In this document: positions 17,044-25,663 of the stretch, in pieces | Position numbering within the stretch: position 1 is the first letter of the stretch | How the letters are laid out: each line of letters starts with the position of its first letter | Source: Planctomycetota bacterium | GTDB lineage: Bacteria > Planctomycetota > Brocadiia > SM23-32 > JAKLEA01 | Reading direction: 5' to 3' | NCBI GenBank assembly: GCA_022711755.1 | Contig: JAKLEA010000001.1 | Span: 186,001-250,000 of the forward strand | DNA: 64,000 nt | Made by a program: the position numbers and the translations under genes | Notes under the pieces: generated by a model | What the model saw: the letters and a program-made list of their open reading frames with translations, nothing else | Databases searched by the model: none | Told to the model about the DNA's origin: nothing

Positions 17044-17733
17044 ATGCAAAGACAAGAGACCGACGTCTACGCGCGAAATTGCCGCATGGCCTTTGCATTC
17101 GTGATTGTATCTGTGTTGGTTGCTTCCGCAGCGTGTTCAAGTCACGGTTACTTGAGCGATGGGAAAAGAAAAAAGCTCATCAGCGAAGACCTGAAGGCCC
17201 GGCGCAGTTATATCCGCCAGGAAGCGTTGATCAGATTGTCGGAAACAAATGACTTTGCGCTGGAAAAGGTCATAGTTGCTTTTCTTGAGGATCCAGCGCC
17301 AGTCTGCCGAAGCGCAGCCGCCACAGGTCTGCGCAGAGTTGGGACAAGGAAAAGCATTCCTGCTGTCGCAAAAGCCTTGAAAGAGAATGGCGAATATCCG
17401 CTGGTTCGTTGTGATCTGGCAATGACATACGCCATCCTGGCGCAGGAAGACGCCGTTTCCGAGCTTGCGCGCCTCCTTGCGGAAGACCCGAATCCGATGG
17501 TCAGGCGGACTGCCGCAGAGGCAATGGCTGTCACCGGAAGCACGAAGTGCGTGAAACCATTGCTTGACGCAATGGCATCTCGGGATGACAATATACGCAT
17601 GGCGTCATGGCAAAGTCTGAAATCCCTGACCGGCATGAAAGACTTGCCTCCGGAACCACGTTACTGGGTTGCCAAACTGCCGCCGACATTGATGGGAGAG
17701 GCGCCGCAGGCTCAGGACAAGCCTGCTCAGTGA
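17044..17733 (+). CDS. HEAT-repeat lipoprotein
   Basis: 229 residues from ATG 17044 (a TTG at 17035 is also in frame). The N-terminus has a hydrophobic stretch ending in VASAAC, a lipobox with the cysteine about 28 residues in. The mature part is built of about four HEAT-type helical repeats, with Arg-rich repeat turns such as VCRSAAATGLRRVG and MVRRTAAEAMAVTG. HEAT repeats bind other proteins, so a periplasmic scaffold is likely. It starts 18 bases after the LysM gene. The tail GEAPQAQDKPAQ is disordered. Confidence 0.82.
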   Translation: MQRQETDVYARNCRMAFAFVIVSVLVASAACSSHGYLSDGKRKKLISEDLKARRSYIRQEALIRLSETNDFALEKVIVAFLEDPAPVCRSAAATGLRRVGTRKSIPAVAKALKENGEYPLVRCDLAMTYAILAQEDAVSELARLLAEDPNPMVRRTAAEAMAVTGSTKCVKPLLDAMASRDDNIRMASWQSLKSLTGMKDLPPEPRYWVAKLPPTLMGEAPQAQDKPAQ

Positions 17734-17746
17734 CTTTCGCGCCTCC

Positions 17747-17787
17747 GCAGAGGATATCCTGCTACGTTGGATCATGGATGCCTCTGC
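17747..17787. repeat. Inverted repeat between the HEAT and unknown-protein genes
   Basis: GCAGAGG (17747-17753) is exactly complementary to CCTCTGC (17781-17787), 27 bases apart. It has no T-tract and may be an mRNA hairpin or chance. Confidence 0.3.
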
Positions 17788-17827
17788 TTCAGCGAAACAG
17801 ATGTTTTGTTGCGACGAGGTAAGAAAA

Positions 17828-18451
17828 ATGCGCAAGGCTCTTCTGATTCTCGCAGTTATTTGCTTTACTGCCGCAGGCATACTGATGGCTCAATCCGCCA
17901 AACCCCCGAAAAAAGGGGCCGAGCTTCCCCCTGAAGATCAGCAGACCTACCATACGCTGAATCCCGGAGATCTTGCGGTGAATTTCAGTCAATACAGGGG
18001 GCGAAGAGTTGCGCTTCTTGATCAGTTCAAGGTTGTTGAACGGCGTATTTTCCCAATGGATGAAATCAACCCCCGAGATTACTACGCATTCAGCACGTAT
18101 AGCGATCTGACAATCTGTATTGAACGGAAAAACGAAGCCTTGCTGAAGTTTGCTGAAACCCTTGCCAGAAGCGAGAATATCACTATACGAGGCAAGGTGA
18201 TCGGGGAGCGCCCGCCCTACAAGTATATTGTTGCTGAAACGATCGTCAGAGGGCATGCGGATAATCCATTGTCCACCGAAATCGGCGCTGAACCTGAAAT
18301 CGAGGTATATATTGACTTGGACGGCGGCGGCAAGAAGAAACTGCTGGGTTCCGGAAAGTATAATCTTAAATCTCCCGATGACGAAAAAGCCCATACCCTT
18401 GAAGTGCTGGTCATGATCAACGGCAAGAAATGGGTTGCCAAGGAAGAGTGA
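17828..18451 (+). CDS. Exported protein of unknown function
   Basis: 207 residues from ATG 17828, with GAGGT 7 bases upstream; an 18-codon upstream extension lacks a ribosome-binding site. A signal peptide is evident (KALLILAVICFTAAGILMAQ). The mature part is beta-rich, with conserved-looking motifs NFSQYRGRRVALLDQF and RSENITIRGKVIGERPPYKY. These suggest a small OB-fold-like or other beta-barrel domain, but I do not recognise a named family. It sits between the HEAT lipoprotein and anmK, so an envelope role is the best contextual guess. Confidence 0.72.
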   Translation: MRKALLILAVICFTAAGILMAQSAKPPKKGAELPPEDQQTYHTLNPGDLAVNFSQYRGRRVALLDQFKVVERRIFPMDEINPRDYYAFSTYSDLTICIERKNEALLKFAETLARSENITIRGKVIGERPPYKYIVAETIVRGHADNPLSTEIGAEPEIEVYIDLDGGGKKKLLGSGKYNLKSPDDEKAHTLEVLVMINGKKWVAKEE

Positions 18452-18471
18452 ATCGCTGAACGGATGAAACC

Positions 18472-19659
18472 GTGAAGGCAATCGGCCTGATGTCGGGAAC
18501 TTCGTGCGACGGCGTCACGGCCTGTATATCTGACCTCTGTCTTTACGGCGAGAAGATTAAATCCAGATTGATCTCCTGGTTGAATGTTGAATATCCACAA
18601 GAGCTTCGTTCGCGTCTGTTGTCATGTTGCGCTAAAGATGGGGGTAATTCGCCCGAGCTATGCCACTTGAATTTTGCCGTTGCCCATGCGTTTGTAGACG
18701 CGGCTAAAAAAGTGGCCGTTCATGCGGACATGCCCATCGAATCAATTGATTTTATCGCATCGCACGGCCAGACTATCTGGCATGATCCAATGGGTCGGAC
18801 AAACTCGTCTCTGCCAGGAAAAGCAATCCCTTCAACACTCCAGATCGGGGAAGCCTCCGTAATAGCCGAACGCACAGGTATTACTGTCGTAAGCGACTTC
18901 CGCTCCCGCGATATCGCAGCGGGAGGACTGGGCGCTCCTCTTGTGCCATTTGCCGACCTGATGATGTTTGCGCATCCTGATATCTCTCGAGTCGTGCAGA
19001 ACATAGGCGGCATCGCAAACCTGACCTGGCTGCCGCCGGGCGCAGGCGTTGATAACCTGGTAGCGTTTGATACCGGGCCTGGGAACATGGTGATTGATGG
19101 AATTGTCCAAATGGCAACAAATGACGAGAAGCAGTATGATGACGGCGGAGCCATTGCCTTGAGCGGGCGCGTAAATGACGCACTTCTCGCGGAATTGATG
19201 AGCCATCCTTATTTTAACGCTGTTCCACCGAAGACGACGGGAAGGGAGGACTTTGGAAAATTCTTCTCTCGGGAATTATATGCAAAGTCATTGTCGCACA
19301 GCATGGGCTTCAATGACCTTGTGGCGACTGTAACAGAATGGACAGCGGCGTCCATAGCCAGCGCGTGCGAGCGTTTTATCGGTCCCGCTGATGAGATGAT
19401 AGTTTGCGGCGGCGGCTCTATGAACCGGGCTATAATGAATGCATTGAGGCAACGCCTTACAGGATTCAGACAGGTAGTAACCATGGACGAAACAGGTTTC
19501 CCGGCTCATGCCAAGGAATCGCACAGCTTCGCAATACTGGGATTTGCGACAATCATGGGTATGCCGTCAAACGTCCCCGCGGCTACGGGGGCCGGAAAAC
19601 GCGTCATTCTGGGCCGGATTACACCGGGCCGTGGATTTTCAGCGGCCTTCAATGGATGA
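18472..19659 (+). CDS. anmK: Anhydro-N-acetylmuramic acid kinase
   Basis: AnmK phosphorylates and opens 1,6-anhydro-MurNAc, released by lytic transglycosylases, to MurNAc 6-phosphate in the cytoplasm. The 395-residue protein has the ASKHA-type phosphate loop LMSGTSCDGV, the catalytic region FDTGPGNMVID, GREDFGKFF and the ATP-binding CGGGSMN. It starts with GTG 18472 and has only a weak ribosome-binding site. Its stop overlaps the next ATG (ATGA). The next step, MurQ, is encoded two genes downstream, so the pathway to GlcNAc 6-phosphate is complete here apart from transport and NagZ-type steps. Confidence 0.95.
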   Translation: MKAIGLMSGTSCDGVTACISDLCLYGEKIKSRLISWLNVEYPQELRSRLLSCCAKDGGNSPELCHLNFAVAHAFVDAAKKVAVHADMPIESIDFIASHGQTIWHDPMGRTNSSLPGKAIPSTLQIGEASVIAERTGITVVSDFRSRDIAAGGLGAPLVPFADLMMFAHPDISRVVQNIGGIANLTWLPPGAGVDNLVAFDTGPGNMVIDGIVQMATNDEKQYDDGGAIALSGRVNDALLAELMSHPYFNAVPPKTTGREDFGKFFSRELYAKSLSHSMGFNDLVATVTEWTAASIASACERFIGPADEMIVCGGGSMNRAIMNALRQRLTGFRQVVTMDETGFPAHAKESHSFAILGFATIMGMPSNVPAATGAGKRVILGRITPGRGFSAAFNG

Positions 19660-21398
19660 ATAAAATGCAACTGAATGTCAGATCAATCGCGCGCGTCTTT
19701 TGCATGGCGATTGCCGTGTCGCATGTCGCACTGCGAGCAGAGCCGCCAACGTTAAAACCCGCTGAAACTGTTGTCCTCTACAACGAAACTGTGCCGGAAA
19801 GCAAGTCGCTTGCGCTCTATTATGCGGAGAAGCGCGGTATACCGGTTGTTAACGTAATCGGTGTATCGGTGGAAAACACTGAAGACATCGAGCGAGTCCG
19901 TTATGAGGAGGTATTCATAACTGGGTTGAGAAATAAGTTGCATGAAGTTGGAATCGAGGAATCGGTCAGGGCAATCGCAACCATGTACGGCATTCCGTTG
20001 CGAATCGGCGCTGTAAAGGAATCGCAGGAGGTAAAGGAATATATCTGGTACGTCCGGAAAAGAATCGAGGAGAACAAACGTAAGCTTTGTGACATTATTT
20101 CGGAATTGAGGCGTCTGGGAGCGCCCGGAATGCCGCTGGAGATTTATACCCTCCCGGACAGGAAGGATATGCCGCCCTCAAGGGCGCTGCCGATTGATAT
20201 GCAGTTGCTCATGCGCGATCTAGCCGACTCCTACCATGCCGCTGAAAAACGACTTGGCGAAATGCCGGATGGAAAAGAAAAGGAAATGCTGGGGGGGCAA
20301 CTTCTTGCGCTTGGAACCCAGGCCACTGGACTCAAACATCTTATGCAACCCGGCGCGCTGCCGACTGGAGAAGATCCTGCTGATGTCCTTTCACGCCAGA
20401 CGACAGAAACAGCGCTTCAGCGATTCAAGGTCATTGACGCAAGAATAACCTCGTTGAGCTTCAGACCGGCGTCGCCTGACCGCAGCAGATTAATGTCGGA
20501 CCTGTATTTCATGAACTCCGGTGTGATGGGCGAACTGCGGGTTCTGGCAACAGAAGAACAAAGTTGGACCGGTCCGGAGACTGCCGCTGCGCTCGACAGC
20601 GAATTGAGCCTCATATACTGGGAGCCGTACCTGCTTGGAAAGTGGCTTGATAATCCCTTGTTCGCCGCGCATGACAGGCGTATCGCGTGTCGCATGAAAC
20701 TTTATCGAACGCTCATGATTTCCAGACTTGACGCACAGACGCCACAAATCGTTAAACGGATGATTGATGACGCTGTCGCAACTGAAAATCAGGGTCTCAC
20801 GGGAACTCTATACGTTGATGCGCGCGGGCTGGATGCCGGCGCCTTGAATGGGATGGGGGTCATGGACGTTCACCTTCGCGATCTGGCCAAGATCGCAGGA
20901 GAGAAGACATCCATGAAGGTCGTCGTTGATGATACGCCTGCATTATTCGCTCCCGGGAAGTGCCCGATGGCCGCTCTCTATTGCGGATGGTACAGCCTGG
21001 AGAAATATCAACCGGCCTTCCAATGGCAACCGGGCAGCGTCGGGTTCCATGTCGCAAGCTTTGAGGCCAAGTCCCTGCATGATCCGGCTTCCCAGGGGTG
21101 GTGCAAACGCATGCTTGAGGACGGAGTTTGCGCGACCATAGGCCCAGTGGCCGAGCCTTATCTTGTGTCATTCCCGCGTCCAGACCTGTTTTTCACCATG
21201 TTGCTGACCGGGAAATTCACCTTGGCTGAATGCTTCTGGCGGACATCCCCTTTCGCGTCATGGAACCAGATTCTCATTGGAGATCCGCTTTACAACCCGT
21301 TCTGCAAGTTTCCGGCGATGAAGACGGAAGACCTTCAACCCGGCATTTACCCTCCCGATAACTGGGGAACCTGGCCTTATGGCGAGCCATATCGCTGA
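19656..21398 (+). CDS. TIGR03790-family exported protein
   Basis: 580 residues from ATG 19656, overlapping the anmK stop. A signal peptide ends near HVALRA. The N-terminal half shows the TIGR03790 pattern of a bound peptide-like segment after export (ETVVLYNETVPESKSLALYY, then AEKRGIP). The C-terminal half matches its conserved end (GSVGFHVASFEA, GWCKRMLEDGVCATIGPVAEP, ILIGDPLYNPF). Between them lies a charged helical stretch of about 170 residues (roughly 140-310) that makes the protein much longer than I recall for the family. The family is uncharacterised and has been noted to occur in genomes encoding exosortase. No exosortase or PEP-CTERM protein is in this window. Confidence 0.82.
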   Translation: MNKMQLNVRSIARVFCMAIAVSHVALRAEPPTLKPAETVVLYNETVPESKSLALYYAEKRGIPVVNVIGVSVENTEDIERVRYEEVFITGLRNKLHEVGIEESVRAIATMYGIPLRIGAVKESQEVKEYIWYVRKRIEENKRKLCDIISELRRLGAPGMPLEIYTLPDRKDMPPSRALPIDMQLLMRDLADSYHAAEKRLGEMPDGKEKEMLGGQLLALGTQATGLKHLMQPGALPTGEDPADVLSRQTTETALQRFKVIDARITSLSFRPASPDRSRLMSDLYFMNSGVMGELRVLATEEQSWTGPETAAALDSELSLIYWEPYLLGKWLDNPLFAAHDRRIACRMKLYRTLMISRLDAQTPQIVKRMIDDAVATENQGLTGTLYVDARGLDAGALNGMGVMDVHLRDLAKIAGEKTSMKVVVDDTPALFAPGKCPMAALYCGWYSLEKYQPAFQWQPGSVGFHVASFEAKSLHDPASQGWCKRMLEDGVCATIGPVAEPYLVSFPRPDLFFTMLLTGKFTLAECFWRTSPFASWNQILIGDPLYNPFCKFPAMKTEDLQPGIYPPDNWGTWPYGEPYR

Positions 21399-22308
21399 TC
21401 ATTCGAAGTTAACAACCGAACAAGAGAATCCGCAAAGCACATCCATTGACTCAATGGACAGCTTGGGGATTGTACGACTCATGAGCGCCGAGGATGAGAA
21501 TGCAGTCCTCGCCGTCCGCTCGCAGGCTATGCAGATAGCGAAGGCGATTGATATTGTGGCAGGTCGGCTTGGAAGAGGCGGCAGGCTTATCTATATTGGC
21601 GCGGGCACCAGCGGCAGATTGGGAGTTCTGGACGCGTCGGAATGTCCTCCGACCTTCCGCACGGACCCGCGAATGGTTCAAGGAATCATTGCAGGCGGCG
21701 ACGTCGCGCTGCGAAGGGCTGTTGAAGGAGCGGAAGATCATCCGGATGACGGGGCCGCAGCGATCTCGGATGCTGATGTCAATGAATCCGACGTAGTCTT
21801 CGGAATCGCCACCAGCGGGACTACTCCATATGTCCATGGCGCGCTTTCTGAAGCGTTCAATAGAGGGGCGGCGACGGTTTTTTTGACCTGCAATCCTGAT
21901 ATTTTACCCCGAATCACGCCAGACGTTGTCATCAGACCTATAGTCGGCCCTGAGATAATTGCAGGTTCAACACGCCTGAAGGCCGGAACAGCGACCAAAC
22001 TTGTCCTGAACATGGTCACCACCGGCAGTATGATAAGGCTCGGCAAGGTCTATCGTAATCTAATGGTTGACCTTCGCGCAACGAATACAAAACTTCAGGA
22101 TCGGGCAGAACGGATTATTTGCCGCGTGTGTGGTGTCGAACGCAATGAGGCAATACATCTGCTGGGTGAGTGCGGCGGGCACGTCAAGACTGCAATAATC
22201 ATGAAGGTCTGCGGCATTGATGCTGTGGAGGCTGGGAAAAGGTTGGATGCTGCGGGGGGCCGGGTTGCTGTCGCAGCAGGTGGCGCTATTCCCACCTCAC
22301 GCTCTTGA
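21379..22308 (+). CDS. murQ: N-acetylmuramic acid 6-phosphate etherase
   Basis: MurQ removes the D-lactyl ether of MurNAc 6-phosphate, giving GlcNAc 6-phosphate. The 309-residue SIS-domain protein has YIGAGTSGRLGVLDASECPP, whose glutamate is the catalytic acid, the second key glutamate in VEGAED, TSGTTPYV, and IIAGSTRLKAGTATKLVLN. ATG 21379 lies inside the last codons of the TIGR03790 gene (20-base overlap), so the three genes anmK-TIGR03790-murQ are translationally linked. Its 3' end overlaps the convergent MgtC-family gene by 23 bases, so the last residues lie in shared sequence. Confidence 0.95.
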   Translation: MASHIADHSKLTTEQENPQSTSIDSMDSLGIVRLMSAEDENAVLAVRSQAMQIAKAIDIVAGRLGRGGRLIYIGAGTSGRLGVLDASECPPTFRTDPRMVQGIIAGGDVALRRAVEGAEDHPDDGAAAISDADVNESDVVFGIATSGTTPYVHGALSEAFNRGAATVFLTCNPDILPRITPDVVIRPIVGPEIIAGSTRLKAGTATKLVLNMVTTGSMIRLGKVYRNLMVDLRATNTKLQDRAERIICRVCGVERNEAIHLLGECGGHVKTAIIMKVCGIDAVEAGKRLDAAGGRVAVAAGGAIPTSRS

Positions 22309-22981
22309 TATCGTCGTCCTCGAAAGCCTCAATCAACGCCATGGTGACCTGATCCAGGTCAACATCGTCTCGAAATCTGACGGCAAGTTCGTATTCATAC
22401 AGTTCAGGTTTTCCAACCGGACGACTGTATCGGAGTTTGTGCGATCTGATGCGGATTCCAAATTTGTGAAGAATATCATCAAGTTCTTTTCGAGGCGCCC
22501 CTTTATTGAAGGAATCAACAAACAGAAGTCCATCAAACTCCTTGCGCAACAGCTTGTCTTCCAATGGACGAAGTATAAGAAGCACAACAAGCACTGTGGT
22601 GGCCGCAAAACAGCCTTCAGCGTAGAACCCCATGCCGACAGCCAGCCCGAGGCCGGCGGTGACCCATATGCTGGTTGCGGTTGTCAAACCAGTGACGGTC
22701 GCGCCGTGATGCATGATCACGCCGGCGCCAAGGAAGCCGATTCCGGTGACAATCTGTGCTGCGATGCGTCCGGGATCAGTCGCAATGCCAGGAACCGCGC
22801 AAGACACTTTTATGGAAACGATTGTTATAAGCGCGGAACCAAGGGCAAGAAGGGAATGTGTGCGCAGCCCGGCGGCGCGCCCGTGACGCTCACGCTCAGC
22901 TCCAATCAATCCGCCAAGTAAAGTAGCGAAGATCAACCGGAATAGCGGCTCACCAAACGTCATGCAATCAGCAGTTGACAC
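22286..22981 (-). CDS. MgtC/SapB-family membrane protein
   Basis: 231 residues from GTG 22981, which has AGGAG 9 bases upstream; TTG 22999 and ATG 22963 are weaker choices. The N-terminal half has four or five membrane segments with the family hallmarks LLGGLIGAERERHGRAAGLRTH and VTGIGFLGAGVIMHHG. The C-terminal half is a soluble ACT-like domain of about 85 residues. MgtC relatives act in growth at low magnesium and in acid or phosphate stress; only the family is secure here. The gene converges on murQ with overlapping ends. Confidence 0.9.
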   Translation of the reverse strand: MSTADCMTFGEPLFRLIFATLLGGLIGAERERHGRAAGLRTHSLLALGSALITIVSIKVSCAVPGIATDPGRIAAQIVTGIGFLGAGVIMHHGATVTGLTTATSIWVTAGLGLAVGMGFYAEGCFAATTVLVVLLILRPLEDKLLRKEFDGLLFVDSFNKGAPRKELDDILHKFGIRIRSHKLRYSRPVGKPELYEYELAVRFRDDVDLDQVTMALIEAFEDDDIKSVRWE

Positions 22982-23004
22982 CGGCGCATTCTCCTGCAAC
23001 TGAT

Positions 23005-23033
23005 TTGCCCATTAATGCAGCATATGCTATTCT
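23005..23033 (+). promoter_or_regulatory. Candidate promoter for the CBM-like lipoprotein gene
   Basis: TTGCCC (23005-23010), 17-base spacer, TATTCT (23028-23033). The start codon is 39 bases downstream. It lies just upstream of the divergent MgtC-family gene. Confidence 0.5.
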
Positions 23034-23071
23034 GTATGAAATCGCCGACGGATTCAACAGGAGGATTGTCG

Positions 23072-23812
23072 ATGCGCAGACATCTTGTTTACCTGCTTGC
23101 AATTGCCATATGCATGGCAGCGTGCTCGTCGTGCAAGAAAAGTAGTCCGCCATCATCAAGTAAGACATCCGGAACAGATATCGCTCAAACTGGTCGGGTC
23201 GAGCGTGTGAGCGCCGGGGAAAAGCCTGGGACTACTGGCGGCGCAGCAATTGATAAGTCTGCTACTGCGGTTCAACCCCCGATTTCTGGGGAATTTCCTC
23301 AACAGACAACCCCCGAAGGCAACATCGTCATTGAGGCCGAGTCGTTCTTTGCCATAGAGGAACCGATGGTCGTTGCCAAAATGCCGGATAATCCCCCAAG
23401 ACGTGGCGCAAGAGGGGAAGTGACATACATATGGTGTCCGGAAGGTCCAGGCAACAAAGACATAAGCGGCGGACGAGGAAAAGCATTGTTACGCCTGCGT
23501 ATACCAAAAGATGGAGAATACTGGCTATGGATTCGCAAGAACTGGCCTCATAGTTGCGGCAAGACGCTGGATTTTGTGCTGCGCATGGGAAGTCAACCAG
23601 GTGGAGCGGCAGTCGCTGAATTCACCATGTCCAATAACAATTATGATATTTGGGAATGGGTGCAGTGGCGCACAATTGATGACGCCGGGAAATTTCACGG
23701 AATCAATCTGAAGGCGGAAGAATACATTCTGGAAATAAAGAACCATGAAGATGGATCACGCATAGACAAGGTGCTTCTCACATTGGATCCTCAATTTTAC
23801 CCGGTTCATTAA
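23072..23812 (+). CDS. Lipoprotein with carbohydrate-binding-like (CBM6/35-type) domain
   Basis: 246 residues from ATG 23072, with AGGAGG 7 bases upstream. The signal peptide ends in a lipobox (LAIAICMAAC) followed by a Ser/Thr/Gly-rich tether to about residue 80. The C-terminal 150 residues begin with NIVIEAESFF and end with IDKVLLTLD, with aromatic-rich strands between (YWLWIRKNWP). This pattern is typical of CBM6/35-like jelly-roll domains attached to surface proteins. No catalytic residues are visible. A glycan- or wall-binding surface role is inferred. Confidence 0.72.
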   Translation: MRRHLVYLLAIAICMAACSSCKKSSPPSSSKTSGTDIAQTGRVERVSAGEKPGTTGGAAIDKSATAVQPPISGEFPQQTTPEGNIVIEAESFFAIEEPMVVAKMPDNPPRRGARGEVTYIWCPEGPGNKDISGGRGKALLRLRIPKDGEYWLWIRKNWPHSCGKTLDFVLRMGSQPGGAAVAEFTMSNNNYDIWEWVQWRTIDDAGKFHGINLKAEEYILEIKNHEDGSRIDKVLLTLDPQFYPVH

Positions 23813-23830
23813 AGCTGAAAGCCAATAGGC

Positions 23831-25114
23831 ATGGAAAAGAACCGTTACCTGCCCGGATTGACCCTCATGCTGTTGGCGGTCGTTGCCATCTGGTGGGGGA
23901 CGACTTATGGTCCATACCTGGGGAATCGTGATCATTATAGGAATGTGCGTTCGCTCCAACTAGCCCTGAACGCAATATATGAGAATAATGTCGAACCTGT
24001 CGCAGAAGAAGCGTTGGTCAGGGCGGCGATAGATGGCATGACCAGATCGTTGGGTGATCCATACAGCCAGGTCTTAAGTGCGGAAGAGTTTGAAACGCTT
24101 CAGGAGGATGTGAAGGGCGAATTCGGTGGCATTGGCGTGGAAGTCAGGTACAGACCTGATACAGGCGATTTCATAGTTAATGAATTAGTTGAAAATGGGC
24201 CTGCTATGAAATCAGGAATAATCATAGGCGATGTCATATTTAAGGTTAATAGTGTGTTATGCAGGGATATGGGACAAATAAAATCATTATCAAATATTAG
24301 GGGAATTATCGGCACATCCGTAAATATCGGTATTATGCGCAATGTTAATAATATCAACAATGAGTTGTATTATAATATTATGCGAGATAAAATATTACTG
24401 CAATCTGTCAGACTTGCCGAATCTGATGAAAATGGAATTATGGTGTTGAAAATATCAGGATTCGACACGCATACGCCTGACATGCTGCGAGAAAAGCTTT
24501 CCGGATTGAAGAATTGCAGGGGGTTGATTGTTGATCTGCGCGATAACGGGGGAGGGGAGTTGAACGCGGCTCGGGAGGTTGCGGATCATTTTCTTGATTC
24601 TGGAGTTATTTACACCGTCATCGAAAGGGGAGGGGAGGTAACAGAGATAGCCCGGGCGACTAAAGGAACAGTGGTTGATCCTCAAATTCCAATTGTTGTT
24701 TTGGTCAATGATTCATCGGCCAGCGCATCTGAGATTGTCGCGTCTGCGCTTCAGGACAATGGCAGAGCAAAGCTTGTCGGATATCAGACATTCGGCAAAG
24801 GAACAATCATCCAGCCAATGAGACTCCCAAATCGCATGGGATTGATCCTTGCCGTAAGTTACTACGCAACTCCGTCTGGAAAGCGTATTGAGGGTATTGG
24901 ATTACATCCTGACATTGAAGCCGGTGATCCGGCGCTTCGGCAGGAACTCAGGAGGATGAGCCTTGAGGGCGGCAATTTTGATCCGTCAAGCCTCCCGCCG
25001 AATTATCTGGAGCAACGAAAGGCTTCCGATGCGGAGCAGATGCGTATCGCGAAAGAGTATCTTTTGCATTTCAAAGCCGACTCCCAGGATAAAATACAAC
25101 TGGAACAAAAGTAA
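23831..25114 (+). CDS. S41-family C-terminal processing peptidase (CtpA-like)
   Basis: 427-residue membrane-anchored periplasmic serine protease. One N-terminal membrane segment (about 8-24), a PDZ domain (about 95-185), then the tail-protease core. The catalytic serine lies in NDSSASASEI (296-300) and the lysine in FGKGT (K323). RGLIVDLRDNGGGELNAA is the conserved strand before them. ATG 23831 lies 18 bases after the lipoprotein stop. Bases about 24160-24400, covering the PDZ domain, are clearly richer in A and T than the flanks (Asn and Ile codons AAT, ATA), hinting at a different origin or codon pressure for that module. Confidence 0.93.
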   Translation: MEKNRYLPGLTLMLLAVVAIWWGTTYGPYLGNRDHYRNVRSLQLALNAIYENNVEPVAEEALVRAAIDGMTRSLGDPYSQVLSAEEFETLQEDVKGEFGGIGVEVRYRPDTGDFIVNELVENGPAMKSGIIIGDVIFKVNSVLCRDMGQIKSLSNIRGIIGTSVNIGIMRNVNNINNELYYNIMRDKILLQSVRLAESDENGIMVLKISGFDTHTPDMLREKLSGLKNCRGLIVDLRDNGGGELNAAREVADHFLDSGVIYTVIERGGEVTEIARATKGTVVDPQIPIVVLVNDSSASASEIVASALQDNGRAKLVGYQTFGKGTIIQPMRLPNRMGLILAVSYYATPSGKRIEGIGLHPDIEAGDPALRQELRRMSLEGGNFDPSSLPPNYLEQRKASDAEQMRIAKEYLLHFKADSQDKIQLEQK

Positions 25115-25148
25115 TCAAGTGAAACCAGCGTTGCAATGATTTGATGAC

Positions 25149-25170
25149 TGTTATCAGTTCTGGGATAACA
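25149..25170. repeat. Perfect inverted repeat, possible operator
   Basis: TGTTATC (25149-25155) and GATAACA (25164-25170) are perfectly complementary with an 8-base centre. It lies 35 bases after the S41 protease stop in the 240-base gap before acyP. No T-tract follows, so an operator or mRNA hairpin is likelier than a terminator. The rest of 25115-25354 shows nothing I can name except a TATAAT at 25214 without a matching -35 box. Confidence 0.45.
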
Positions 25171-25354
25171 TGGTGCAGATTAAAACTTCCTCCGTTGGCG
25201 TGGTCCAGGATTATAATATGCCAGGATGCGACATAATAATGATTATCGGACGCAATTTGGAAAGCCACTATACACGTCTCTGAAGTGTCTGCAGTATTGC
25301 GCAAGACTGAATCTGCTTTACGACAACACACATTTCTGGCATGATAGATGCACA

Positions 25355-25663
25355 ATGAGAGATGCGAATTCAAGGAACGATGATAAGATTACCGTCCACG
25401 TTGTTATAGAAGGCCTTGTTCAAGGTGTAGGATTCAGGTATGCCACACGACGTTTTGCTGCTGACCATGATCTTGGCGGTTGGGTAAAGAATCGCCCTGA
25501 TGGACGTGTAGAAGCGCTCTTCGAAGGCAGACGTTCAGCGGTGCAGGCTGCAGTTGACTGGTGTCGTAAAGGACCTCCCGCTTCGAGGGTTGAGAATGTC
25601 AATGTCACCTATCTGCAATCTGAAGGCAGATCAGATGGATTCAGAATCGCATCAGGTAAGTGA
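25355..25663 (+). CDS. acyP: Acylphosphatase
   Basis: 102 residues from ATG 25355; the frame is open 43 codons further upstream but that part has no acylphosphatase features. The active-site block GLVQGVGFRYATRRFA supplies the phosphate-binding loop and catalytic arginine, and GGWVKNRPDGRVE supplies the catalytic asparagine. The enzyme hydrolyses carboxyl-phosphate bonds such as acetyl or carbamoyl phosphate in the cytoplasm. The ribosome-binding site is weak. Its last 29 bases overlap the lipid kinase gene. Confidence 0.92.
   Translation: MRDANSRNDDKITVHVVIEGLVQGVGFRYATRRFAADHDLGGWVKNRPDGRVEALFEGRRSAVQAAVDWCRKGPPASRVENVNVTYLQSEGRSDGFRIASGK

Noticed and set aside
19404..19655. Upstream extension of the TIGR03790 protein
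   Set aside because: It overlaps anmK by 250 bases and would bury the signal peptide.
22217..22921. A 234-codon plus-strand open frame after murQ
   Set aside because: Antisense to the MgtC-family gene, which has clear membrane segments and family motifs.
25226..25354. Upstream extension of the acylphosphatase
   Set aside because: The added residues show no family match and the protein has normal length from 25355.
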